From assembly GCF_011769525.1 (NCBI RefSeq), contig NZ_CP050440.1, positions 683,501-747,500 of the forward strand: a stretch of DNA of 64,000 bases. The letters are read 5' to 3'. Shown piece after piece: positions 28,273 through 39,500 of this stretch. Under the pieces are notes generated by a model. It saw only the letters and a program-made list of their open reading frames with translations, was not told the origin of the DNA and ran no database searches. This stretch comes from Tolypothrix sp. PCC 7910 (GTDB lineage: Bacteria; Cyanobacteriota; Cyanobacteriia; Cyanobacteriales; Nostocaceae). Every line of letters starts with the position of its first letter. The first letter of the stretch is position 1. Position numbers and translations under genes: made by a program.

Positions 28273-29475
28273 TCAAACCGTCAGATCTATGTGTTTAATT
28301 CCTTGACGCAGACGGATCTGTCGCAGGAGCCAAGAATGCCGAAGGATATGGCGTAGCACACCAATTAGCTTAATTAATGTCCATCGCAAAACTGGGTTTT
28401 CACCTAGTAGTTCAGCCAGAGATTGTTCTTGAGCTTGAAGTCGTTGCACAAGAACAATCTCTGGCTCTCTTTGTGCTTGAATCTGCGGTAAGATGGCATC
28501 AAGATTTGTCTGCTCTAGCTTGGCCGATCGCAAGATTGGAACTAAATGATTGGCAGCAACAATCACATCTCGCAATGCCATATTGATACCTTGAGCGCGA
28601 ATTGGTGACATTGGATGGGCCGCATCTCCCAAAAGCAATAAACCAGCTTTATACCAGCGCGGACAGCGCCCCACCACTACAGACAACAATACAGGTCGCT
28701 CAATGGTTTGTACATTTTGCTGCAAATGCTTGGCTAAAAAAGGAGGTGATGCTGACAGCAACATCGATGGCCAATCCACTTCCCGCCAATCATTAGCACT
28801 TTTCTCATTCAGCGACCAGCCCAATTGCAAATTGCCTTCTGCCCCCTCAAACAAAGCAAATGCGCGATCGCCCTCAAGAATCGAATAAAATATATTTTCG
28901 CTCTGAAAATCTGGACTATTTGCTAATTTGAACCACAGGACATCAAAAGTTTTGTCATAATGCTGCAAATCTAAATCTGCTCGTTGCCGAACAATAGAAT
29001 TACGCCCATCTGCACCGATAACTAAATCTGCATTAATACAGCGTTCATCATTGAGTTTTATACCACTAACTCGTTGCTCCTCCCACAGCAAATCTTTTAC
29101 AGCTACACTCTGGATGAACTCAAAATTAGCATAGGTGCTAGCTTCTGCAATTAAGGCTTCTAGTAAAGCAGGTTGTGAGACCAGTGTTGTGGGTTTACCA
29201 CCAATTTCAAATGGTTCCTCTACTCGAAATAGCAACTGATTGTCCAGAAAAAATTCCCAAGCATCTAAAGCATGATGGGGAATGCGTTTCAAAATGGGTA
29301 ATAATCCCATTTGTTCGAGCGCATCTAATCCACTTGGCATCAAGCCTTCACCACGAAAAACTCGGTAAAAGTTGCGAGAGGCTTCAATTAATTTCACCGT
29401 AATGCCACGTTTGGCAAACAACAGCGCCAGCGTTGCACCAGTAGGCCCTGCCCCAACAATGACAACTTGAGACAT
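28273..29475 (-). CDS. FAD-dependent monooxygenase (PHBH-like)
   Basis: About 400 residues. GxGxxG dinucleotide motif VVIVGAGPTGATLALLFAKRG, the middle DG motif VIGADGRNSIVR and the GD motif LLLGDAAHPMSPIRAQGINMAL define a group A flavin monooxygenase. It would hydroxylate an aromatic or polyprenyl-quinone-like substrate with NAD(P)H. It lies 64 bases after the MPBQ methyltransferase gene stop on the same strand, so a link to quinone/tocopherol chemistry is possible but unproven. Confidence 0.92.
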   Translation of the reverse strand: MSQVVIVGAGPTGATLALLFAKRGITVKLIEASRNFYRVFRGEGLMPSGLDALEQMGLLPILKRIPHHALDAWEFFLDNQLLFRVEEPFEIGGKPTTLVSQPALLEALIAEASTYANFEFIQSVAVKDLLWEEQRVSGIKLNDERCINADLVIGADGRNSIVRQRADLDLQHYDKTFDVLWFKLANSPDFQSENIFYSILEGDRAFALFEGAEGNLQLGWSLNEKSANDWREVDWPSMLLSASPPFLAKHLQQNVQTIERPVLLSVVVGRCPRWYKAGLLLLGDAAHPMSPIRAQGINMALRDVIVAANHLVPILRSAKLEQTNLDAILPQIQAQREPEIVLVQRLQAQEQSLAELLGENPVLRWTLIKLIGVLRHILRHSWLLRQIRLRQGIKHIDLTV

Positions 29476-29553
29476 CACTTTTTTGCGGTAGCTGAATAAT
29501 CTTAGATTAGTACACTACTGCCAGTAACATCGCTACCCAACAAAAACATAGCT

Positions 29554-30540
29554 TTAAGTAATTTGCTGCGCCAAGTTTCTATCCCTCAATTCTGTGCGTG
29601 AGTTCATCCGCACAGCGCGGAACATACCAAATCGGCACAGTCCAGTACCAAATGCCAAACGCATCAGCAATAATGTTGGCACTTCGCGCACAGACTTGAC
29701 AAAACCAGACACCCCAAACCGTACCAATCCCTCCGGCCGAACTATCCCTTGCCAGATTGAGTCTAACCAAGAAGGAAGCGTTTGTTTCGTCCAGTCTGCT
29801 GTAATTACCTCCCCCTCAACTAATTTTGTCTCTGCTAACAGCTCGCTAAAGCCTTCTATGCTGGCAAAAGCCGGATGAGACCACTGCTCGAGGAGTTGTT
29901 TCATTACTGGTTTCTCCCAAAAATTTAGCGGTTTCTTGCGGTCATCCCTCTGATTCCAGTCAGCTACAACCAATACACCACCAGGCTTTAGCACTCGCAT
30001 TAATTCGCGAGCAAAAATTCCTTTATCAGGCATATGGGGGCCCGCTTCAATTGACCAGACTACATCAAAGCTGCCATCTGGAAAAGACAATGCCATTGCA
30101 TCATCAACCGCAAACTGGGCATTTATTCCTTGGGGCGTTAATTCCTGGGCGCGTTTCACTTGCTGGGGACTGATTGTAATTCCCGTGACAGCAAACCCAT
30201 AATCTCGCGCTAAAATTCGACTACTGCCGCCAATACCACAGCCAACATCTAAGACAGTAGTAGCAGGAGGTAATTTATCTAAACCACCCCATTTCACCAT
30301 TTCATGTACAAAGTCAGATTTAGCCGCCAAAAAATCCTTGTTTCGTGGTGGCGAACCGTAATGACCGAGGTGAATGTGTTCTCCCCAATAAAACTCTAAG
30401 ATGCCGTCAGTAGTCCATTGATCGTAGGAATTAGCAACTGTGTCCGCAGATTGATACTTGCGCGCAGTCAGGAAATAAACTACAATTCCTAACGCTAAGA
30501 TTAGAATAACACCAATTACAAAATAGAGTAAGTTTGACAT
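29554..30540 (-). CDS. 2-methyl-6-phytyl-1,4-benzoquinone methyltransferase (Sll0418-like)
   Basis: 328 residues. An N-terminal membrane anchor (YFVIGVILILALGIVVYFL) is followed by TARKYQSADTVANSYDQWT and SAM motif I VLDVGCGIGGSSRILARDYG, then VTGITISPQQVKRAQEL and GPHMPDKG. Blocks such as YWGEHIHLGHYG and LNFWEKPVM are as remembered for Synechocystis Sll0418, the enzyme methylating MPBQ in tocopherol (and MSBQ in related) synthesis at the membrane. Transcribed upstream of a flavin monooxygenase. Confidence 0.92.
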   Translation of the reverse strand: MSNLLYFVIGVILILALGIVVYFLTARKYQSADTVANSYDQWTTDGILEFYWGEHIHLGHYGSPPRNKDFLAAKSDFVHEMVKWGGLDKLPPATTVLDVGCGIGGSSRILARDYGFAVTGITISPQQVKRAQELTPQGINAQFAVDDAMALSFPDGSFDVVWSIEAGPHMPDKGIFARELMRVLKPGGVLVVADWNQRDDRKKPLNFWEKPVMKQLLEQWSHPAFASIEGFSELLAETKLVEGEVITADWTKQTLPSWLDSIWQGIVRPEGLVRFGVSGFVKSVREVPTLLLMRLAFGTGLCRFGMFRAVRMNSRTELRDRNLAQQIT

Positions 30541-31108
30541 TTTTTTTGAACACTCTCTATAAATTTAATGTAGCTGGTATATTGCCCAAAATATCGATTT
30601 TTGAAAGTTAATTTGAAAAGTAATTGGCTGTGATTTTACGGACTTATTTATCTCCACAAATACCTTTGAGCAATGAGTCAAAAAAGTCACAAAGTCCCTA
30701 TTGAAAAGGTTAGCCACTGCGTTGGGCAGGTTTCTCGAATGTTCATCAGAGGCGTTATTGAAGGGTAGAAAGTGGGGTAGATTTAGGGAAATTTCAAATA
30801 TTTTACTACCAAAAATAAGACCTTTAAAATCCTATTATACTGTTTCCTAATCTGCTCAGATACAAATTTATCGACGGTTAACTTTTTGTTCCTGTATCTT
30901 ATTTAGTTGCAAACTGCTGTATCTCCGGTTAATAGCACTTTAGGCGCGATCGCACAAAGTTAGGCTTGCATAATGAATTGGTGGCTGAAACCATTGAAAA
31001 TTCGTTCTCAATTGGGCGAAATCATCTCATGATTCAGCAAGGCTGCTTTTTCAAGGTTCATTTTATGGTAAATAAGTATAAGTACTTATAGTAAAACAGA
31101 CAAAAATT
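30541..31108. other. Intergenic region, nothing recognised
   Basis: About 570 AT-rich bases between divergent genes; no stable hairpin or RNA-like element noticed. Confidence 0.4.
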
Positions 31109-31333
31109 ATGACATCTGTTTTTTTTGGCTTGGCTTGGGCTGTTTACGGATTTATTTTAGGAGGTCTGACTCCTATATTATTTTATTTCTTGCTATACAC
31201 ATTTTTATCTTTTGTCATCCCAGATTCCGGAGTATATAAATACACTAATAAATACGTGGAACCTATAAAAGTGATACAGATATGTGCATTATTAGGTGCT
31301 ATATTTGGACTTTTCTTTGGTTTAACTTACTAA
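31109..31333 (+). CDS. Small membrane protein, unknown function
   Basis: 74 residues with two hydrophobic stretches (FFGLAWAVYGFILGGLTPILF and ICALLGAIFGLFFGLTY) flanking a short polar loop (DSGVYKYTNKYVEPIK). No family recognised. Confidence 0.55.
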   Translation: MTSVFFGLAWAVYGFILGGLTPILFYFLLYTFLSFVIPDSGVYKYTNKYVEPIKVIQICALLGAIFGLFFGLTY

Positions 31334-31883
31334 TTCACTGATTGTGGAAGATAAAAGTTACCTGCTTTCAAGCTCAACAGTTGATTGTTGCTATGCATCA
31401 ATCCCATGAACAGAAAACAGTTTTCTAAGTGAGCTTCTAACACTTTTGACATAGCTCATTGACCAGGATTTTGGAAAATCTCACGCAATTTAGGTTGTTA
31501 TCTAGATTGTGTCCAATAATACTTTACTATCGCCTCAGTCCAGAGATTATTGCGGAACGCACCGAAGAAGCGATCGCACTCATCAACCCAAGTATCCAAA
31601 AAATTTGTAGTATGCCCTTGACAACTTGTAGTATTTGTAATATAAATGAATTATAGATACTACATAGTCTCTAAAAAGCAAAACTAAAACCTCTTTTGAT
31701 TGCGATTGGCGTTAGACGGCTCTGAAACCAACAAATGGATAGTTAGTTGCAGGGTTCGTGTACGTTTGCTGCTGTTGAGGAGTCAGGGAAAGCTTTGCCT
31801 ACAATTCCCAAAGCTTCCACTTGCTTTAAATTTGATTGAATTTGCGATCGCTTTAATTAGAGCATTGCAAACATACTTTTCTT
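31334..31883. other. Spacer before the RNA cassette
   Basis: A 65-codon frame at 31459-31656 starts with TTG, has no SD and no recognisable domain, so I do not call it. No repeat recognised. The last ~40 bases lead into the first structured RNA. Confidence 0.35.
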
Positions 31884-31959
31884 GGGTCTGCAGCTCTAAC
31901 GGTAGAGTTCCTGGATGTCACTTGTGCCCTAACAGAAAAAGCTTACATACTAGCTCAAT

Positions 31960-33108
31960 AGACACGTCCGGAATATGAATTGGGTACAAAAAAATGGTAG
32001 AAAGTAAAATTGACCCTCTACCAAAATTTAATTAAATGATTAGTATATTTGATTATATACAAAAGTATCCACGAAGAGCAAAGCAACTTTTGGGGATTAG
32101 TTATGACCAATTTACTGACCTTGTAAACTATGCTAAAAACAGTCATGAAGAAGAACAACTCAAATTGGAACAGAAGAAAGTTAGAATACATCGTCGTGGA
32201 GGTGGACGCAAAGAATTATTATCCATCCCAGAACAAGTATGTTTGTGCTTGTTTTATCTGAGACAAATACCCACATTTGAAGTTTTAGGAATAATGTTTG
32301 GTATATCAAAAACTTTATCTAATGATACTTTTCATTACTGGAGAAAAATATTACGTAAGATTCTCCCTTCTAGTTTAATAGAGCAAGTAGAAAATAAAGA
32401 AGGAGATTTGCTCATTATACAAGAAATATTAACGAATTTTAAGTTGCTAGTTGATAGCGTAGAACAGCCTATAGATAGACCATCTGACAACGAAGAACAG
32501 AAAAAGTTCTTTTCGGGAAAGAAAAAACAGCATACTATAAAAAACCAGATAGTTTCCTTGCCAGAGGGAAAAGATATTATTGATGTTACAGTAGGCTCTC
32601 CAGGGCCAACAGCAGACATAAAATTATTTAGAGAGCAACAAACAAAATTTGATGAAAAACAAGAATTTACGGGAGATAAAGCGTATCAAGGTGGGAATAA
32701 TATTACTACCCCTCATAAGAAGAAAAGAAAACAACAATTAAATGAACAACAAAAAGAAGAAAATAAAGCTCTATCAAGTAAGCGTATATTTGTTGAGCAT
32801 TTAATACGTATTGTAAAAATTTTCCAAGTGGCATCACAAAGATTTAGATTAAATGCTGATGTTTATAATGAAATAGTTTTGTTAGTTTGTGGTCTAGTAA
32901 GACTGCGAATTGGCACTTTCGTATTACCGAATAGCGCCATAAATTAGTATCAATTAAAAATTGTGTTTGCGTTAGGCAAGATTATGTATTTTTCTGCTCT
33001 AAACTATCAGTAACTATATCAAACACTTATTGTTCCATTGCAACAGAATCTGCAAGGACTGGTCTCAAAGCCTTGTAAATATAGGCTTGCGAGTTTTCGG
33101 ACGGGTCT
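31960..33108 (+). mobile_element. IS5-like insertion sequence, 1149 bp
   Basis: Terminal inverted repeats AGACACGTCCG (31960-31970) and CGGACGGGTCT (33098-33108) match at 10 of 11 positions. They are flanked by the same 3 bp, AAT (31957-31959 and 33109-33111), taken as the target duplication; the ANT type is what I recall for the ISL2 group of the IS5 family. One complete transposase gene inside. Joining the flanks restores an uninterrupted D arm of the host RNA (GCTC-AATAAGTA-GAGC), which supports these borders. Confidence 0.85.
32036..32947 (+). CDS. IS5-family DDE transposase
   Basis: 303 residues, intact. N-terminal helix-turn-helix region (VRIHRRGGGRKELLSIPEQVC, FEVLGIMFGISKTLSNDTFHYWR), then the DDE domain: LLVDSVEQPIDRP (first Asp), FTGDKAYQG (second Asp) and RIFVEHLIRIVKIF (Glu). 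This is the DDE_Tnp_4/HARBI1-like type. An inverted repeat GGTAGA/TCTACC (31996-32022) lies just upstream of the ATG. Confidence 0.92.
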   Translation: MISIFDYIQKYPRRAKQLLGISYDQFTDLVNYAKNSHEEEQLKLEQKKVRIHRRGGGRKELLSIPEQVCLCLFYLRQIPTFEVLGIMFGISKTLSNDTFHYWRKILRKILPSSLIEQVENKEGDLLIIQEILTNFKLLVDSVEQPIDRPSDNEEQKKFFSGKKKQHTIKNQIVSLPEGKDIIDVTVGSPGPTADIKLFREQQTKFDEKQEFTGDKAYQGGNNITTPHKKKRKQQLNEQQKEENKALSSKRIFVEHLIRIVKIFQVASQRFRLNADVYNEIVLLVCGLVRLRIGTFVLPNSAIN

Positions 33109-33169
<61 letters not shown>

Positions 33170-33276
33170 TACAGCTTTTTCAACTCGCATGAGGTGTGAG
33201 TGCAACTCTCACAGGGAGGGTATCGGTTCAATCCCGATCAGATCCACTCAAATAATTTGTAATTGGCAATTTGTAA

Positions 33277-33504
<228 letters not shown>

Positions 33505-33528
33505 CAAAGTCCCGTGAAAATTGAATCA

Positions 33529-33706
33529 TCCGTGCCCAAACATAAAAAGCATACATACACATTGATAACGGTTCTAAGGTAGTAAAATTCGAGCGATCGA
33601 ACTAGCGAAGCATGATTAAGTCTCTCGCAGATTTAAGATGCGTGCCCACTGCCAATATTTGGTAAGAGCGACCGTAGTTGTAAAAAGCTTCTTAAACTTG
33701 CACGGA
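33529..33706 (+). ncRNA. Y-RNA-like RNA with a permuted 23S rRNA domain IV head (element R2)
   Basis: 178 nt. Outer stem TCCGTGC/GCACGGA (33529-33535, 33700-33706), internal loop with 3' AAACTT, inner stem AAAAAGC/GCTTCTT (one mismatch), then ATACATAC. The head starts with TAACGGTTCTAAGGTAG (33566-33582) and TAAAATTC: 23 of 26 bases at 33565-33590 equal the universal 23S sequence of helix 69 (3' strand), 70 and 71. At the other end GGTAAGAGCGACCGTAG (33661-33677) resembles the 23S sequence just before and in the 5' strand of helix 69. ACGGT (33568-33572) pairs with ACCGT (33671-33675), rebuilding the helix 69 stem but with the strands in reverse order, as if 23S had been opened in the helix 69 loop. 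GCGTGCCCACTGCC (33640-33653) resembles the helix 68 region. Comparison is from memory. Confidence 0.75.
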
Positions 33707-33772
33707 ATAATTTATCTCAAACACCAAATTAAATCTAGCTTATGTAATTACGAATTACGAATTATTAGCTTT

Positions 33773-33914
33773 ATTCCGCGCCCCAACTTGTGAAGCATAC
33801 ACACTCTATCCGGAAACGGAATACAGGTTCAATTCCTGTCGCTCCCGCTTATGGGAGCGTAGCCAAAATGGTAAAGGCAACTGTGAAAAACTGCTTTGCT
33901 AACTTGTGCGGAAT
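33773..33914 (+). ncRNA. Y-RNA-like RNA with a circularly permuted tRNA head (element R3)
   Basis: 142 nt. Outer stem ATTCCGCGC/GTGCGGAAT (33773-33781, 33906-33914; one G-U), loop strands CCCAACTT and TAACTT, inner stem GAAGCA/TGCTTT, CATACAC motif. The head runs: hairpin TCCG-GAAA-CGGA (33809-33820; GNRA tetraloop, like a long variable arm), T arm ACAGG-TTCAATT-CCTGT (33823-33839), acceptor 3' strand CGCTCCC (33840-33846), six-base loop GCTTAT, acceptor 5' strand GGGAGCG (33853-33859, perfect 7 bp), TA, D arm GCC-AAAATGGTAAA-GGC (33862-33878). The tRNA body is therefore opened at the anticodon side and closed at the acceptor side, with no free CCA end: the topology described for bacterial YrlA Y RNAs. 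Confidence 0.8.
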
Positions 33915-34057
33915 TCTAATTATGCCAATTGTATTAATAAATTATCTGAACTCAATCACATATATGGAGGTGAATTCAATGATGTCCGCAAACTTATGTA
34001 GCCTAACAAATCAATCTGTAAACCTATCTTTCAACTACAAATCTTTCAACTACATAA

Positions 34058-34786
<729 letters not shown>

Positions 34787-34792
34787 AATTTC

Positions 34793-34920
<128 letters not shown>

Positions 34921-34955
34921 CTTTTATTCATTATCAATTATGAGTTAACTGCAAC

Positions 34956-37223
<2,268 letters not shown>

Positions 37224-37236
37224 TTTCTCAAATGTG

Positions 37237-37275
37237 GTAATGCTTACTATTTGTAATAATAAGCATTACTTTTTT
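37237..37275 (+). terminator. Rho-independent terminator of rsr
   Basis: GTAATGCTTA (37237-37246) pairs with TAAGCATTAC (37260-37269) followed by six T. Confidence 0.85.
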
Positions 37276-37297
37276 GTTTGTTTTTGATAATTGGGGT

Positions 37298-38137
37298 TTA
37301 AATATTTATATTTCGCTCAAGCCAAACAACTAAATCAGATATATTTGAGAAGTCTAAAAACTCCTCTCCTAAGCTTTCTAATTGCTCAGTAGATAATACT
37401 TGGAGACGTTCAACTATTACTGGATCTATTTCACCGAAACGTCTATTTATAAGGCGTAAAGTATATTTTAATGCTTCTTTTTGCTCTCCTCTTTGTTCTC
37501 CCTTCTGCAAAATATCTTGATAAATTACTGACTCTTGCATAAGCTCCTCTCGTAACAATTGACGAATAAAATATTTTTCAAACTTTAATCCTGCTAAAAT
37601 TTCAGTGTAAGCAGCAGTATTTTGTCTTGTCTCTATATCTGAAATTTTAGCAATTTCCTGGGCAACCTGCGATAATAATGCTGTGGGTGAATCGGTTCGT
37701 GTTAACGGTGCAAAAGGTAATAACGCTAGATTGCCAAGAAATATTGCCGAATCTTGCTCCCATATCCGTATAACTCGATAACGGTGGGTTGTTACCTCGC
37801 TAATATACTCCTCAGTAAAGGCGATTTCATCACTTGTATCTTGTAAGAAAATTACTACTTGTGTGACAGGAACTTGATATTTACGTGTCAATCTCACGTA
37901 ATAATCTAGCATCCTTAAAGCAATTGGTGTTTGTGACTTAATAGTAGTTTGAAATTCTAGGTGTAAAATCCGATTTTCTGTTTGTAAAAATGTGACTGAG
38001 TCAGCACGTATCGGTTCAATACTTAATTCAGTTTTTAAAATTTCAATTTTTTGTGGTTCTTGATTTAATAACCAACGGGTAAAATCAAGAGGATACTTTT
38101 CTGCGAGGATTTTACAGAGGTTGTCATATTCTGCCAT
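37298..38137 (-). CDS. Rpn-family putative nuclease (PD-(D/E)XK, DUF4351 tail)
   Basis: 279 residues. FLQTENRILHLEFQTTIKSQTPIALRML holds the E...E-x-Q variant of the nuclease core, followed by VTQVVIFLQDT. The C-terminal region (INRRFGEIDPVIVERLQVLSTEQLESLGEEFLDF) is the DUF4351-type tail. These genes are numerous and mobile in cyanobacteria. It is the only gene on the minus strand inside the Ro60/RNA cassette, so it is probably an intruder between rsr and RNA R6. Confidence 0.88.
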   Translation of the reverse strand: MAEYDNLCKILAEKYPLDFTRWLLNQEPQKIEILKTELSIEPIRADSVTFLQTENRILHLEFQTTIKSQTPIALRMLDYYVRLTRKYQVPVTQVVIFLQDTSDEIAFTEEYISEVTTHRYRVIRIWEQDSAIFLGNLALLPFAPLTRTDSPTALLSQVAQEIAKISDIETRQNTAAYTEILAGLKFEKYFIRQLLREELMQESVIYQDILQKGEQRGEQKEALKYTLRLINRRFGEIDPVIVERLQVLSTEQLESLGEEFLDFSNISDLVVWLERNINI

Positions 38138-38293
38138 CTCAAAGATGAGCTTTAGTTTTCTTCATGATTTTATCTTAATATTGGCTGGCAACCAGTTCCA
38201 TTCATGAGTGATTTTAAGTGGTGATCGCACTATTTTAAAATCTCTTTTGTTATCTCTGACAATATTTGTAGTATGTTGTATTATATAAATATC

Positions 38294-38498
38294 CTGCGTG
38301 CCCCAACTCGTGTGAGCCTACATACTAGTACGAGAGGAAGGTAACACTGTCAAAACCAGTGGCGTGTGTGAACGGGGAGTGCGAAGAACCTGGAAAGTCG
38401 GCTTAAAAGTAGCCATCTTTGAAAGAGTGTGTAATAACTCACCAGCGGAGTCCCTCTAGTAGCTGAGAACACGCAATGCTCCACCAACTTGCACGCAG
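38294..38498 (+). ncRNA. Y-RNA-like RNA carrying 23S GTPase-centre and sarcin-ricin-loop sequences (element R6)
   Basis: 205 nt. Outer stem CTGCGTGC/GCACGCAG (38294-38301, 38491-38498; perfect 8 bp), loop strands CCCAACTC and CAACTT, then CTACATAC. First head: ACATAC pairs with GTGTGT (38364-38369) around CTAGTACGAGAGGA (38325-38338), identical over 12-14 nt to the sarcin-ricin loop of 23S, and a hairpin CACTG-TCAAAAC-CAGTG. Second head, 38374-38452: GGGGAGTGCGAAGAACC leads into a close copy of the L11-binding GTPase-associated centre (helices 42-44): GGCTTAAAAGTAGCCATC (38400-38416), then AAAGAGTGTGTAATAACTC (38422-38440), 19 of 21 bases like 23S through CTCAC. CTGG (38390) pairs with CCAG (38442), as in rRNA. 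Located upstream of the 277-residue cassette gene. Confidence 0.8.
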
Positions 38499-38641
38499 AT
38501 TAATTCGTAGTTCGTAATTAAATCTATTTTTTCTCTGCGTACTCTGCGGTTCAAAAATAATTAATCTAACCACAGAGACATAGAGTAATTGATTTTGCAA
38601 AAATCTTATCTAGCTTTGCATTATATAAATTAGTATGATTT

Positions 38642-39475
38642 ATGCCTGATATCCGTAAATTAATCAGTCAAATTGCGGAAGCAGAAGCACAGTTGTCTGC
38701 TACTGAATTCCTTGCGCCTTGTGTCAAAGGTGGACGAGTTCGCACAAAGGTAGCTGGGATGGTTTACACCTTCACACCAAAGCCGCGTCAATTTGAAGGG
38801 TGGGGTATCTTTCAAGCTGTGGATGCAAAAACAGCAAAAGTTATAGAAGAAGCAGATTTACCCCAAATTGCAGAATACTTGCAACATTTTCCCCAAATCC
38901 GGCTGCGGTTAGCATACCAACTGCGGGGACAAACTTGGTTAGCATATCCTGTGAATGAAGTTGATATACGTCAACGGTTGAAGGTGGTAAAGCCGATCGC
39001 AGTCCATTTGGTAAATGAGGGTGTGGCTTTTGAGCAAATCGTTAGCCGTTGTCATGGACAGTCTTGCTGGTTTGAGGAAATTGATCGCCGTACCGATCCG
39101 ACAATTGCGGAAACTCTGCAATCTGCGATTAAAGAATTAACTCCGGTTGCGGAATTGCAATTTAAGGGTATGACTCCAGAGATGCGTACAGTGTATGAAT
39201 TAGCTACTGAGCAAATTGCAGAATTTAGTCAACCCCAACAGGATGAAAAGCGATTGCGAAAAGCGTTACAGCAAGGCGGTGGTAAGTTAAGCCAATTCCA
39301 AGATCATGGTGATTACTGGACAGTTAATTGGCGTACTGCGGATGGGATTCGCCATACAAGTGCGATCGCTAAAACAGACTTGACTGTAATTAGTTCCGGT
39401 ATTTGTTTGAGTGGACGCGATCGCGATTTTGATTTGCAATCCTTAGTGGGTGTCATCGAACAACAAGACTGGTGA
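38642..39475 (+). CDS. Conserved unknown protein of the Ro60/RNA cassette
   Basis: 277 residues, soluble. N-terminal domain: CVKGGRVRTKVAGMVYTFTP, RQFEGWGIFQAVDAKTAKV, QTWLAYPVNEVDIRQRL, HGQSCWFEEIDRRTDP. C-terminal ~75 residues: a helical stretch rich in Gln and charge (QPQQDEKRLRKALQQGGG) and a small beta-like end (DYWTVNWRTADGIRHTSAI, GICLSGRDRDFDLQSLVGV). I recall the FxGWGxFxP...WLA block in unnamed proteins of other large-genome bacteria. Only 25 bases separate it from the ThiF gene, so the two are co-transcribed; an adaptor or E2-like role is conceivable but no catalytic Cys pattern is visible. Confidence 0.8.
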   Translation: MPDIRKLISQIAEAEAQLSATEFLAPCVKGGRVRTKVAGMVYTFTPKPRQFEGWGIFQAVDAKTAKVIEEADLPQIAEYLQHFPQIRLRLAYQLRGQTWLAYPVNEVDIRQRLKVVKPIAVHLVNEGVAFEQIVSRCHGQSCWFEEIDRRTDPTIAETLQSAIKELTPVAELQFKGMTPEMRTVYELATEQIAEFSQPQQDEKRLRKALQQGGGKLSQFQDHGDYWTVNWRTADGIRHTSAIAKTDLTVISSGICLSGRDRDFDLQSLVGVIEQQDW

Positions 39476-39500
39476 ATTTATTAATTACCAATTACGAATT

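Noticed and set aside
31459-31656. 65-codon gene
   Set aside because: TTG start, no SD, no recognisable domain, runs toward the RNA region.
33565-33706. Broken rRNA gene or rRNA-operon debris
   Set aside because: The rRNA-like pieces are in permuted order, closed by new stems, and lie inside a conserved two-part stem, which random debris would not show.
39450-39500. Earlier start of the ThiF gene overlapping the 277-residue gene
   Set aside because: ATG 39501 starts the normal ThiF N-terminus; the extra residues come from a heptamer-repeat spacer.
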